From the NCBI RefSeq assembly GCF_001954275.1, contig NZ_MBEU01000062.1:62001-126000 (forward strand): a DNA stretch of 64,000 bases, given 5' to 3'. Within the stretch, counting starts at the first letter, position 1; each line of letters begins with the position of its first letter. Below the pieces are notes generated by a model. That model saw only the letters and a list, made by a program, of their open reading frames with translations. It was not told the DNA's origin and searched no databases. Position numbers and translations under genes: made by a program. Origin of the DNA: Mycobacterium sp. IS-836. GTDB lineage: Bacteria > Actinomycetota > Actinomycetes > Mycobacteriales > Mycobacteriaceae. This document shows positions 1 through 8,285 of the stretch, piece by piece.

Positions 1-203
1 GCCCGCTGACCAAGAAGCCCGCGGAGACCCGGATGGGTTCGGGTAAGGGTTCGCCGGAGTGGTGGATTGTCAACGTCAAGCCGGGCCGGATCCTGTTCGA
101 GCTCAGTTACCCCAACGAGCAGACCGCCCGTGCGGCGCTCACCCGCGCGATCCACAAGCTGCCGATCAAGGCACGCATCGTTACCCGAGAGGATCAGTTC
201 TGA
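1..203 (+). CDS. rplP: 50S ribosomal protein L16, C-terminal part
   Basis: The 5' end is cut by the window edge. The frame is open from base 3 to the TGA at 201-203 and encodes the last 66 residues of L16. It includes the stretch [14 protein letters not shown], which is characteristic of L16, a 23S rRNA-binding protein near the A site and central protuberance. The stop overlaps the rpmC start by one base (TGATG), so the two are translationally coupled as in the S10 operon of other actinobacteria. Confidence 0.96.
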   Translation, partial: PLTKKPAETRMGSGKGSPEWWIVNVKPGRILFELSYPNEQTARAALTRAIHKLPIKARIVTREDQF

Positions 204-436
204 TGGCAGTGGGAATTTCGCCTGGCGAACTGCGTGAGCTCACCGACGACGAGCTGACCGAGCGCCTGCGCGAATCCAAGGAGGAGCTGTTCAACCTCCG
301 CTTCCAGATGGCGACCGGGCAGCTCAACAACAACCGCCGGTTGCGGACCGTGCGCCACGAAATCGCGCGCGTCTACACCGTGCTGCGCGAACGAGAACTG
401 GGCCTGGCTTCCGGGCCCGACGGTAAGGAATCGTGA
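203..436 (+). CDS. rpmC: 50S ribosomal protein L29
   Basis: The product has 77 residues with the L29 helical hairpin: a [12 protein letters not shown]-terminus, the [16 protein letters not shown] core and a conserved basic second helix. L29 sits at the exit of the peptide tunnel. The ATG at 203 overlaps the rplP stop by one base. A longer reading frame runs upstream inside rplP, but L29 normally begins at this methionine. The gene ends inside the start region of rpsQ, so rplP-rpmC-rpsQ are one transcription unit. Confidence 0.96.
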   Translation: MAVGISPGELRELTDDELTERLRESKEELFNLRFQMATGQLNNNRRLRTVRHEIARVYTVLRERELGLASGPDGKES

Positions 437-831
437 TGGCAGAATCCAAGACCGCGTCCAAGACCGCCGCAAAAAAGGCCCCGGCGAAAGCGGCGGCGAA
501 GGCCGCTCCTAAGCGCGCCGCCGCACAGGACACCGCCTCGACGGACAAGGGTCCCAAGCACACACCGGCCGCCCCGAAGACCCGGGGCCGGCGCAAGACG
601 CGCATCGGTTACGTGGTGAGCGACAAGATGCAGAAGACCATCGTGGTCGAGCTGGAAGACCGCATGCGGCACCCGCTGTACGGCAAGATCATCCGGACTA
701 CCAAGAAGGTCAAGGCGCACGACGAGAACAGCACCGCCGGTATCGGAGACCGGGTCGCGCTGATGGAGACGCGCCCGACCTCGGCGACCAAGCGCTGGCG
801 GCTTGTCGAGATCTTGGAAAAGGCCAAGTAG
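436..831 (+). CDS. rpsQ: 30S ribosomal protein S17 with Ala/Lys-rich N-terminal extension
   Basis: S17 is a primary 16S rRNA-binding protein. The conserved S17 body starts near residue 50 ([19 protein letters not shown]) and runs to the C-terminus (131 residues). The first ~50 residues are a low-complexity Ala/Lys/Pro extension, also found on mycobacterial S17. A GTG at 433 would add one residue; the ATG at 436 overlaps the rpmC TGA by one base and is preferred. After this gene the ribosomal operon is broken by about 11.8 kb of accessory genes before rplN. Confidence 0.95.
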   Translation: MAESKTASKTAAKKAPAKAAAKAAPKRAAAQDTASTDKGPKHTPAAPKTRGRRKTRIGYVVSDKMQKTIVVELEDRMRHPLYGKIIRTTKKVKAHDENSTAGIGDRVALMETRPTSATKRWRLVEILEKAK

Positions 832-845
832 CCCCGAAGCGACAT

Positions 846-901
846 CGAGCGTAACGCCACGGCGAAAAAAGATCGCGATCTTCGCAGTGGCGTTACGCTC
901 G
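846..901. repeat. Long palindrome between rpsQ and atsA
   Basis: The 15-base arms at 846-860 and 887-901 are perfect inverted repeats (CGAGCGTAACGCCAC). The loop contains a second palindrome around GATCGCGATC (871-880), so almost the whole element can fold into one hairpin with a small A-rich bulge. There is no T-tract. The right arm ends 4 bases before the atsA ATG. It may be a terminator or processing hairpin for the ribosomal transcript, or a copy of a dispersed mycobacterial palindrome. Confidence 0.75.
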
Positions 902-905
902 GCGC

Positions 906-3266
906 ATGTCGACTGACTCCCGAGCCTTTCAGGGCAAAATCGAGCTGGATATTCGCGATTCGGAGCCGGACTGGGGTCCGTACGCCGCGCCGACCGCGCC
1001 ACCGAACTCGCCGAACATCCTCTATCTGGTCTGGGACGACACCGGCATCGCGACCTGGGACTGCTTCGGCGGCCTGGTCGAGATGCCCGCCATGACGCGG
1101 ATCGCCGAACGCGGGGTGCGCCTGTCCCAATTCCACACCACCGCGCTGTGCTCACCGACCCGTGCGTCGTTGCTGACCGGTCGCAACGCCACCACGGTGG
1201 GTATGGCCACCATCGAGGAATTCACCGACGGCTTCCCGAACTGCAACGGTCGCATTCCGCCCGACACCGCGCTGCTGTCCGAAGCGCTCGCCGAACGCGG
1301 CTACAACACCTACTGCGTCGGCAAGTGGCATCTGACGCCGCTCGAAGAGTCCAGCATGGCGTCGACCAAGCGGCACTGGCCGACCTCGCGCGGTTTCGAA
1401 CGGTTCTACGGATTCCTGGGCGGCGAGACCGACCAGTGGTATCCCGACTTGGTGTACGACAACCACCCGGTGAATCCGCCCGGCACGCCGGAGGACGGCT
1501 ATCACCTGTCGAAGGACATCGCCGACAAGACCATCGAGTTCATCCGCGACGCCAAGGTGATCGCGCCCGACAAACCGTGGTTCAGCTACGTGTGCCCCGG
1601 CGCCGGTCATGCGCCGCACCACGTCTTCAAGGAATGGGCCGACAAATACGCCGGCCGGTTCGACATGGGTTACGAGCGCTACCGCGAGATCGTGCTGGAA
1701 AAGCAGAAGTCGATGGGGATCGTGCCGCCGGACACCGAATTGTCGCCCGTCAACCCGTATTTGGACGTGACGGGACCCCAGGGCCAGGCGTGGCCGATGC
1801 AGGACACTGTGCGGCCGTGGGATTCGCTCAACGACGAGGAGAAAAAGCTGTTCAACCGGATGGCCGAAGTCTTCGCCGGTTTCCTCAGCTACACCGATGC
1901 CCAAATCGGCCGAATCCTGGACTATCTCGAGGAATCCGGCCAGCTGGACAACACCATCATCGTGGTGATCTCCGACAACGGCGCCAGCGGCGAGGGCGGT
2001 CCGAACGGGTCGGTCAATGAAGGCAAATTCTTCAACGGCTACATCGACACGGTCGAAGAGAGCATGAAGCTGTTCGACCACCTCGGCGGCCCGGAGACCT
2101 ACAACCATTACCCGATCGGCTGGGCGATGGCGTTTAACACGCCCTACAAGCTCTTCAAGCGCTACGCCTCGCATGAAGGCGGGATCGCCGACACCGCGAT
2201 CATCTCCTGGCCCAACGGCATTGCCGCACACGGCGAGGTCCGCGACACCTATGTCAACGTCTGCGATATCACGCCCACGGTCTACGACCTGTTGGACATG
2301 ACACCGCCGGAGTTGGTCAAGGGCATCCCGCAGAAGCCGCTGGACGGCGTGAGCTTCAAAGCGGCCCTGGCCGATCCGAACGCCGATACCGGCAAGGAGA
2401 CCCAGTTCTACGCCATGCTGGGTACCCGCGGGATCTGGCACCAGGGCTGGTTCGCCAACACGATCCACGCGGCGACACCGGCGGGGTGGTCGCATTTCGA
2501 CGCCGACCGCTGGGAGCTGTTCCACATCGAGGCCGATCGCAGCCAATGCCACGACCTGGCCGCCGAGCAACCCGAGAAGCTGGAAGAGCTTAAGGCGCTG
2601 TGGTTTTCCGAGGCCGACAAGTACAACGGCCTTCCGCTGGCCGATCTGGACCTGATGGAAACGCTGACACGTTTCCGTCCGTACCTGGTCGGCGAGCGGA
2701 CCAGCTACACCTACTATCCGAACTGCGCGGACGTCGGCATCGGCGCCGCCGCCGAGATCCGTGGCCGGTCGTTTGCCGTGCTGGCCGACGTGACCGTGGA
2801 TACCACCGGCGCCGAAGGCGTTCTGTTCAAGCAGGGCGGCGCCCACGGCGGGCACGTGCTGTTCATCCAGGACGGTCGCCTGCACTACGTTTACAACTTC
2901 CTCGGCGAGAGGCAGCAGCTGGTTTCGTCGTCCGACCCGGTTCCGTTGGGCCGGCACGTGTTCGGCGTCGGCTATCTGCGGACCGGAACCGTGGCGAACA
3001 GCCACACTCCGCTCGGTGACCTCACGCTCTTCGTCGACGACAAGGAAGTCGGCACGCTCGCCGATGTGAGCACCCATCCCGGAACGTTCGGGCTGGCCGG
3101 TGCCGGCATCACCGTCGGGCGCAACGGCGGTTCCGGAGTCTCCAGTCGCTACAAGGCGCCGTTCGAGTTCACCGGTGGCACCATCAAGCAGGTCGACGTC
3201 GACCTGTCCGGCCGGCCGTACATCGACGTGGAAGCCGAAGTTGCGCTTGCGTTTTCGCGCGACTGA
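906..3266 (+). CDS. atsA: Type I (formylglycine-dependent) arylsulfatase
   Basis: This 786-residue protein is a sulfatase of the alkaline-phosphatase superfamily, which hydrolyses sulfate esters. Metal ligands are visible at Asp44-Asp45 (VWDDTG) and Asp357-Asn358 (ISDNG). The sulfatase signature LCSPTRASLLTGR starts at residue 81, and Cys82 is the residue converted to formylglycine. No signal peptide is seen. The C-terminal ~200 residues look beta-rich, as in large sulfatases of this type. Length and position next to rpsQ match Mtb AtsA (Rv0711). The activating formylglycine-generating enzyme is encoded nearby at 7180-8076. No clear Shine-Dalgarno sequence precedes the ATG, and the palindrome at 846-901 lies directly upstream. 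Confidence 0.93.
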   Translation: MSTDSRAFQGKIELDIRDSEPDWGPYAAPTAPPNSPNILYLVWDDTGIATWDCFGGLVEMPAMTRIAERGVRLSQFHTTALCSPTRASLLTGRNATTVGMATIEEFTDGFPNCNGRIPPDTALLSEALAERGYNTYCVGKWHLTPLEESSMASTKRHWPTSRGFERFYGFLGGETDQWYPDLVYDNHPVNPPGTPEDGYHLSKDIADKTIEFIRDAKVIAPDKPWFSYVCPGAGHAPHHVFKEWADKYAGRFDMGYERYREIVLEKQKSMGIVPPDTELSPVNPYLDVTGPQGQAWPMQDTVRPWDSLNDEEKKLFNRMAEVFAGFLSYTDAQIGRILDYLEESGQLDNTIIVVISDNGASGEGGPNGSVNEGKFFNGYIDTVEESMKLFDHLGGPETYNHYPIGWAMAFNTPYKLFKRYASHEGGIADTAIISWPNGIAAHGEVRDTYVNVCDITPTVYDLLDMTPPELVKGIPQKPLDGVSFKAALADPNADTGKETQFYAMLGTRGIWHQGWFANTIHAATPAGWSHFDADRWELFHIEADRSQCHDLAAEQPEKLEELKALWFSEADKYNGLPLADLDLMETLTRFRPYLVGERTSYTYYPNCADVGIGAAAEIRGRSFAVLADVTVDTTGAEGVLFKQGGAHGGHVLFIQDGRLHYVYNFLGERQQLVSSSDPVPLGRHVFGVGYLRTGTVANSHTPLGDLTLFVDDKEVGTLADVSTHPGTFGLAGAGITVGRNGGSGVSSRYKAPFEFTGGTIKQVDVDLSGRPYIDVEAEVALAFSRD

Positions 3267-3897
3267 GCTGGGTATTGGCCTGCTCTGCCTGTGCGTGGGC
3301 GTGGCGGCCGGCTGCGAGCGGACCACCGGTGGTTCCGCCACCCCGGTGACATCCAGACCCCCCGATCCGGCCGAGCCGGTGCCGGGCGTCGAAGTCACCC
3401 TGCCCGACCACATCCCGCCCAACGCCGTCGCGTGCATGCCGCCACCGCCGACCAGCGGGAGCATGGCCAGGGCGGCGGTGGCGGATCCGGTGGCGCCGGT
3501 GATCGTCACACCGCTGCCGGACGGCTGGAACTCGACTACCGGCAGCGGCGACGTGGCGCTGACATCGACCGGCCCGGAAGGGATGTCGGTGAAGGTGACC
3601 ATCACCCCGACGGACCTCGATCCCGGCGGAGCTTTCCTGCGCTACGCCACCGACCTGCGCACGGCCAAACCCGACGTCCGCCTCACCGTCGCACCGGCCC
3701 AGTTCTGCGGCTACAGCAGCCAGCTGCTGAACGGCACCATCGGGTCCGGCACAGCCTTCGCCGACCGCATCACCCACATCTGGACCAACACCAGGGCGTA
3801 CCTGGTGGTCATCCATCTTGAAGGCCCCGCGGGAGCGCCCGGCTTCGATGCGGCGAAATCGACCGTGACGCAGCAGTTCGCGGTAGTAATCCCCTGA
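3241..3897 (+). CDS. Putative secreted lipoprotein
   Basis: I chose the TTG at 3241 as start (TTG at 3247 is also possible). From there the product (218 residues) has a good lipoprotein signal: RLRFR, a hydrophobic stretch, and the lipobox VAAGC near residue 24. The rest is a ~180-residue domain with two conserved-looking cysteines, and its C-terminus (residues ~150-218) recalls the PsbP/Mog1-like fold of mycobacterial LpqN-type lipoproteins. That resemblance is weak. The gene overlaps the end of atsA by 26 bases, suggesting co-translation with the sulfatase. Longer reading frames upstream lie inside atsA and give no signal peptide. Confidence 0.7.
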   Translation: MRLRFRATELGIGLLCLCVGVAAGCERTTGGSATPVTSRPPDPAEPVPGVEVTLPDHIPPNAVACMPPPPTSGSMARAAVADPVAPVIVTPLPDGWNSTTGSGDVALTSTGPEGMSVKVTITPTDLDPGGAFLRYATDLRTAKPDVRLTVAPAQFCGYSSQLLNGTIGSGTAFADRITHIWTNTRAYLVVIHLEGPAGAPGFDAAKSTVTQQFAVVIP

Positions 3898-3914
3898 AAG
3901 TCCGTTTTCGTTGT

Positions 3915-3942
3915 GGGGCCGCTGCTAGCATCTGGCCCCGTG
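3915..3942 (+). promoter_or_regulatory. Promoter-like motif before first DUF4436 gene
   Basis: The sequence GCTAGCATCTG (3924-3934) contains a -10-like TAGCAT. It is framed by GGGGCC (3915-3920) and GGCCCC (3934-3939), which can pair. An almost identical motif precedes the third paralogue (8211-8224) and a close variant precedes the second (6135-6147). The ATG follows 20 bases after TAGCAT. Confidence 0.45.
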
Positions 3943-3950
3943 ATGCCTCG

Positions 3951-4871
3951 ATGACCGCCGGACCTCTGCCGCCGCCGGCGCCGCCCGGGGGGCGTGGCCG
4001 GCAGCTCGCGCTCGCGTTCGCGATCCTGGTGGCCGTCATCGTCGTCTATGTCCTTTCCCTGATCGCCGTACACCTGCTGGCCAAGTCGGCGCCCCCGCTG
4101 CCCGCGGTGGACCTGAGCAAGGTCGAGGCCGAGGACAGCGTCGTGCAGGTGCGCCTGGAGAAGCTGGATACCGTCGCCAACCGCTTGACGGTGAATGTTC
4201 TTGTCTATCCGAAGGATTCGCTGTACGACAAGAACTTCGGCGTGCTCACCACCGATGCCGCGGTACGGCTGTATCCGGAGAACGACCTGGGGGACCTGCA
4301 GTACCCGGTGGGCAAGGCGCCGGCGCAAGTCAGCACCACCATCGCCGCGCAGGGTGATCCCGGTAACTGGCCGTTCGACTCCTACAAGACGGAGGTCATC
4401 GCGGCCGACGTGTTCACCGGCTCCGGACCCAACCGTGAAAAGGCGCCCGCCCGTGTCGAAGCCACCGGGAAGCTCGACGGCTGGGACGCCACCGTTACCC
4501 GCGTGCACGACCCCGACGATGCCAACCCGAACGTGCAGGACAATGTGATCATCACGTTGCACCGGGCCAAGGGGCCGCTGATCTTCGACGTCGGCATCTG
4601 CCTGGTCCTTATCGCCCTGCCGGTGCTGGCGTTGTGGGTGGCCATTCCCGTGGCGTTGGGCCGGACGCCGTTCTTACCGCCGATGACGACCTGGTACGGC
4701 GCGATGCTGTTTGCGATTGTCCCGCTGCGCAATATCCTGCCCGGCAGCCCACCGTACGGTTCGTGGATCGACCAAGCCGTCGTGCTGTGGGTGTTGATCG
4801 GGCTGGTGGTCGCGATGGCACTCTTCCTGGTCGGTTGGTGGCGGCAACGGGAGCGAAGACAAAAGACCTGA
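3951..4871 (+). CDS. DUF4436 family membrane protein (copy 1)
   Basis: The protein has 306 residues: a proline-rich cytoplasmic start, one membrane segment (~residues 20-45), an extracytoplasmic domain of about 180 residues (VRLEKLDTVANRL, GDPGNWPFDSY, RAKGPLIFD), then three membrane segments in the last ~110 residues. This matches DUF4436, the family of Mtb Rv0713, which lies at the same place beside rplN. The function is unknown. Four paralogues occur in this window (also 6202, 8286, 9323). The gene converges on pstS with one base between the two stop codons. Confidence 0.85.
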   Translation: MTAGPLPPPAPPGGRGRQLALAFAILVAVIVVYVLSLIAVHLLAKSAPPLPAVDLSKVEAEDSVVQVRLEKLDTVANRLTVNVLVYPKDSLYDKNFGVLTTDAAVRLYPENDLGDLQYPVGKAPAQVSTTIAAQGDPGNWPFDSYKTEVIAADVFTGSGPNREKAPARVEATGKLDGWDATVTRVHDPDDANPNVQDNVIITLHRAKGPLIFDVGICLVLIALPVLALWVAIPVALGRTPFLPPMTTWYGAMLFAIVPLRNILPGSPPYGSWIDQAVVLWVLIGLVVAMALFLVGWWRQRERRQKT

Positions 4872-4872
4872 C

Positions 4873-5991
4873 CTACTGCGGGTTCGGGGCTCCGGTGATG
4901 GCGTCGACGGCGCCGGATACGCGTGCCTGGAAGTCGGGCGACAGCGGGATGTAACCGCTTTTGTTGAGGTCGATCTGGCCGGGGCCGATGGCCGCCTGCA
5001 GGAATGCCTTGACCGCCTGGGCCACGTCGGGGCTGGGGTACTTGGAGCAGACGATCTCGTACGTGGCCAAGACGATCGGGTAGACGTCGGGTTGGGCGGG
5101 GTTGTAGAACGACGAAAGGTCGAGGACGAGGTCGTTGCCGTTGCCGATGATCTTCGCGCCGGTGATGGTCTTGCCGACGGTGTCGGTGCCGATCCGGACC
5201 GGGCGCAAGGACCTACGGCTCGCCGGGGTCTTGATCTCGGCGGCGTAAAGCCCTTGCTGCAGCGCGAAAGACAACTCGTTGTAGCTGATCGCACCCTCGG
5301 TGGTTTTCACGGCCCCCGAGGTGCCGACGTTGCCCGCGGCGCCGGTGCCGACGCCGCCGTTGAACATCTTGCCGGCGCCCTTACTCCAGGCACCGCCCGA
5401 CGCGGCCTGAAGGTAGGACTGGAAGTTGTCGGTGGTGCCGGACGCGTCGCTGCGGTAGATGACCCGGATGTCCTCCGCGGGCATGGATGCGTTGAGCGCC
5501 GTCAGGGCCGGGTCGTCCCAGCGCGTGATGGTGCCGTTGAAGATCTTGGCCAGCGTGGGAGCGTCGAGGACCAACGAGTCAACGGCGCTGAGGTTGTACG
5601 TGATGGCCAGCGGGCCGAAGACCACCGGCAGGTTCCAGGCGTCGGCGCCTCCGCATCGCTGCTTGGCGGCGGGGTATTGGTCGTCCGAGAGGGGTGTATC
5701 CGATCCACCGAAATCGGTTTTGCCGCTGAGGAATTCGCTGATTCCCGCGCCCGAGCCGTTGGCGGTGTAGTTGAGCGTTTGCCCGGCGCAGACCTTGGTG
5801 TAGGCCGCGACGAATCGGCTCATCGCGTGGGCCTGCGCGGTCGAGCCGCTGGCGGCCAGGGCCTGTTTGCCGCCGCAGTCCACCTTGGCCCCGGCGGCAT
5901 AGGCCAGGGTTGCATGGGAGTTGCTGCAGCCGGCAAGGGCGATGGCACCAACCGCGAGCACGCTGACGGCGGCTGATCGCTTGTGCTTCAC
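4873..5991 (-). CDS. pstS: Phosphate ABC transporter substrate-binding lipoprotein
   Basis: The protein has 372 residues with a lipoprotein signal (basic start, hydrophobic core, lipobox ALAGC, Cys22). PstS hallmarks follow: [45 protein letters not shown], and [16 protein letters not shown] near the C-terminus. These are phosphate-binding loops of high-affinity periplasmic PstS, and the sequence looks closest to Mtb PstS3. No pstA, pstB or pstC is near, so it must work with a permease encoded elsewhere. It is on the opposite strand to its DUF4436 neighbours and splits the paralogue array. Confidence 0.93.
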   Translation of the reverse strand: MKHKRSAAVSVLAVGAIALAGCSNSHATLAYAAGAKVDCGGKQALAASGSTAQAHAMSRFVAAYTKVCAGQTLNYTANGSGAGISEFLSGKTDFGGSDTPLSDDQYPAAKQRCGGADAWNLPVVFGPLAITYNLSAVDSLVLDAPTLAKIFNGTITRWDDPALTALNASMPAEDIRVIYRSDASGTTDNFQSYLQAASGGAWSKGAGKMFNGGVGTGAAGNVGTSGAVKTTEGAISYNELSFALQQGLYAAEIKTPASRRSLRPVRIGTDTVGKTITGAKIIGNGNDLVLDLSSFYNPAQPDVYPIVLATYEIVCSKYPSPDVAQAVKAFLQAAIGPGQIDLNKSGYIPLSPDFQARVSGAVDAITGAPNPQ

Positions 5992-6134
5992 ACACAGACA
6001 TTTACCGCCAGTGAATTAACAGGCAAACCAACACCGAATGAACGGGTTCGCTGGGGGGCGAGCAGCCGTCCGGCGGTCGCCGGAAATTGCCTATTGATCG
6101 CGGAAATTTCGATTCTCCGCGCGGACCGCACCGG

Positions 6135-6147
6135 TTCGCTACCATCG
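6135..6147 (+). promoter_or_regulatory. Promoter-like motif before second DUF4436 gene
   Basis: TTCGCTACCATCG carries a -10-like TACCAT (6140-6145). It matches the motif before copy 3 (TTCGCTAGCATCT) at all but two positions. It lies in the 210-base region between the divergent pstS and this gene. No clear -35 element or Pho-box was seen. Confidence 0.4.
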
Positions 6148-6201
6148 AATCCTCGTGTGCTTGCCCGCCGGGCCACCGCAATCCCACGGAGGTGCTGACC
6201 G

Positions 6202-7143
6202 ATGACCCATCAAGCCCCACCGGCACCCCCGCCCCCGACGCCTCCCACGCCGACGCCCGAGGCCGCGCCCGATGCTCCCGCCAAACGGGGGGGACGGCGC
6301 ACGCTGTTGGTAATCGGCATCCTGGTGGCTTTCATCATCGTCTACGGCCTGTCGCTATTCGGCGTCCACTTGCTGTCCAAATCGGCGGCACCGATCAAGC
6401 CGCCGGACTTGAACGCCACCGGCGACACCGTCGTGCTGGTGCGTCTCGAAAAGCTGGAAACCGTCGCGAATCGCCTCACCGTGAAGGTGCTTGTGATCCC
6501 CGAGGATTCCATGTTCGACAAGCGCCTCGACGTCCTTAAGACCGACACCGCGGTGCGTATGGACCCCCCTAACGATCTCGGAGACCTCCAATACCCGGCG
6601 GGGAAGTCGCCGGCGCAGGTTGCCACCACGATCGAGGCGCATGGCGATCCGAACAACTGGCCGTTCGACTCCTACAGCACCGACACCCTGTCGGCGGAGG
6701 TGCTCGTTGGGCAGGGCGACGCCCGCCAGTACATACCCGCCCGGGTGGAAGTGACCGGGGCGTTGGACGGTTGGGACGTCAGCGTCCAGCGCGTGGGTGA
6801 AGCCAGCCAGGAGGCGGATCGCCCGGACAACGTCATCATCACGTTGCATCGCGCTAAGGGGCCGCTGATCTTCGACCTGGGCATTTGCCTTGTCCTGTTC
6901 GCCCTACCCACGCTGGCTTTTGCCGTGGCCATTCAAATCGCGCTGGGCAGACGGAAATTCGTGCCGCCCTTCGTGACGTGGTTCGCTGCCATGCTGTTCG
7001 CCGTGATCCCGATACGCAATTTCCTTCCGGGGTCTCCGCCTCCGGGCGCATGGATCGACCAGGTTCTGGTGATCTGGGTGCTGATGGCGCTCGTCGCGGC
7101 GATGGCCCTGTACATGTTCACCTGGTACCGGCAATCGGACTGA
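6202..7143 (+). CDS. DUF4436 family membrane protein (copy 2)
   Basis: The protein has 313 residues and the same plan as copy 1: a Pro-rich N-terminal tail, a membrane segment (~34-56), an outer domain with VRLEKLETVANRLTVKV, NNWPFDSY and LHRAKGPLIFDLGICL, and three C-terminal membrane segments. GGAGG lies 9 bases before the ATG. It is transcribed away from pstS and is followed after 36 bases by the formylglycine-generating enzyme gene, probably in the same transcript. The function of DUF4436 is unknown. Confidence 0.85.
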   Translation: MTHQAPPAPPPPTPPTPTPEAAPDAPAKRGGRRTLLVIGILVAFIIVYGLSLFGVHLLSKSAAPIKPPDLNATGDTVVLVRLEKLETVANRLTVKVLVIPEDSMFDKRLDVLKTDTAVRMDPPNDLGDLQYPAGKSPAQVATTIEAHGDPNNWPFDSYSTDTLSAEVLVGQGDARQYIPARVEVTGALDGWDVSVQRVGEASQEADRPDNVIITLHRAKGPLIFDLGICLVLFALPTLAFAVAIQIALGRRKFVPPFVTWFAAMLFAVIPIRNFLPGSPPPGAWIDQVLVIWVLMALVAAMALYMFTWYRQSD

Positions 7144-7179
7144 AGCGTTTCGCATAGCCAGCAGTCCTACCCTGAAGGG

Positions 7180-8076
7180 GTGCTCACCGAGCTGGTCGAC
7201 CTCCCGGGCGGATCGTTCCGCATGGGGTCGACCAGCTTCTACCCCGAAGAGGCGCCGATCCACACCGTGACCGTCGCTGCATTCGCGGTGGAGCGGCACC
7301 CGGTGACCAACGCGCAATTCGCCGAATTCGTCGACGCCACAGGCTATGTGACGGTCGCCGAGCAACCGATCGATCCGACTCTGTACCCGGGTGCGGACCC
7401 GGCCGACCTGTGCCCGGGAGCGATGGTTTTCCGCCCGACGCCGGGCCCGGTCGATCTTCGCGACTGGCGGCAGTGGTGGGGCTGGGCGCCGGGTGCGACA
7501 TGGCGTCATCCGTTCGGTCCCGACGGCCCGGACAGCACCGCCGACCGAGCCGACCATCCGGTGGTCCAGGTGGCCTATCCCGACGCCGCGGCCTACGCGC
7601 GATGGGCCGGGCGCCGGCTGCCGACCGAGGCCGAGTGGGAGTACGCTGCGCGCGGCGCAACCACGACGACCTACGCGTGGGGTGAGGAGGAGAAGCCCGG
7701 CGGCCGGCTGATGGCCAACACCTGGCAGGGCAGCTTCCCGTATCGCAACGACGGTGCGCTCGGCTGGACGGGGACGTCGCCGGTGGGGACGTTCCCCCCC
7801 AACGGTTTTGGCCTCGTCGACATGATCGGCAATGTCTGGGAGTGGACCGCCACCGAGTTTTCCGCGCACCACCGGCTCGACCAACCTCCGAAGGCCTGCT
7901 GCGCACCCGCGGGACCCGCCGACCCGGCCGTCAGCCAGACGTTGAAGGGCGGGTCGCACCTGTGCGCTCCGGAGTATTGCCATCGCTACCGTCCCGCCGC
8001 GCGGTCGCCGCAGTCACAGGACACCGCGACGACCCATATTGGGTTTCGCTGCGTGGCCAATCCGGTGTCCGGCTAG
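7180..8076 (+). CDS. Formylglycine-generating enzyme (sulfatase-activating factor)
   Basis: This 298-residue copper-dependent oxidase family converts the sulfatase active-site cysteine to formylglycine. Visible hallmarks are the N-terminal GGSFRMGS, RLPTEAEWEYAARG, GNVWEWTA and the active-site segment GGSHLCAPEYCHRYRPAAR with Cys262 and Cys267, the C-x4-C pair of true FGE. Both cysteines are kept, which separates it from EgtB-like relatives. Translation starts at GTG 7180. The substrate is most likely the CSPTR sulfatase encoded at 906-3266. It corresponds to Mtb Rv0712. It sits among DUF4436 genes, as Rv0712-Rv0713 do. Confidence 0.93.
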   Translation: MLTELVDLPGGSFRMGSTSFYPEEAPIHTVTVAAFAVERHPVTNAQFAEFVDATGYVTVAEQPIDPTLYPGADPADLCPGAMVFRPTPGPVDLRDWRQWWGWAPGATWRHPFGPDGPDSTADRADHPVVQVAYPDAAAYARWAGRRLPTEAEWEYAARGATTTTYAWGEEEKPGGRLMANTWQGSFPYRNDGALGWTGTSPVGTFPPNGFGLVDMIGNVWEWTATEFSAHHRLDQPPKACCAPAGPADPAVSQTLKGGSHLCAPEYCHRYRPAARSPQSQDTATTHIGFRCVANPVSG

Positions 8077-8210
8077 CAACGTCGTGGCCCGTCGCCGGTC
8101 GCGCCCGGCTCGGGTCGCCCGTCCGCCAGGTGAACGGTGGATGTCGGGAGGATGACGGAACCGCCATATGCGGACCGACATGCGATTTCGCCGCGCGGGC
8201 GGCGCGACCG

Positions 8211-8224
8211 TTCGCTAGCATCTG
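8211..8224 (+). promoter_or_regulatory. Promoter-like motif before third DUF4436 gene
   Basis: TTCGCTAGCATCTG contains TAGCAT (8216-8221) and shares the 11-mer GCTAGCATCTG with the site before copy 1. It lies 65 bases before the ATG of copy 3 in an otherwise featureless 209-base gap. Confidence 0.45.
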
Positions 8225-8285
8225 AGGCCGTGGCGTCCCGACGAACTGGATCGCTCCGGCCACTTCCAGACCGGCCCCAGCAACG

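Noticed and set aside
1152..3605. 817-residue open frame on the minus strand
   Set aside because: Antisense shadow of atsA in high-GC DNA; no ribosome site, no recognisable domain, and the sense frame is a clear sulfatase.
5992..6201. Possible Pho-box or phosphate-regulated promoter between pstS and DUF4436 copy 2
   Set aside because: I looked for repeated PhoP-like direct repeats and found no convincing pair.
8077..8285. Possible small gene or RNA before DUF4436 copy 3
   Set aside because: No start, ribosome site and frame combination stands out; only the promoter-like motif near its end is supported.
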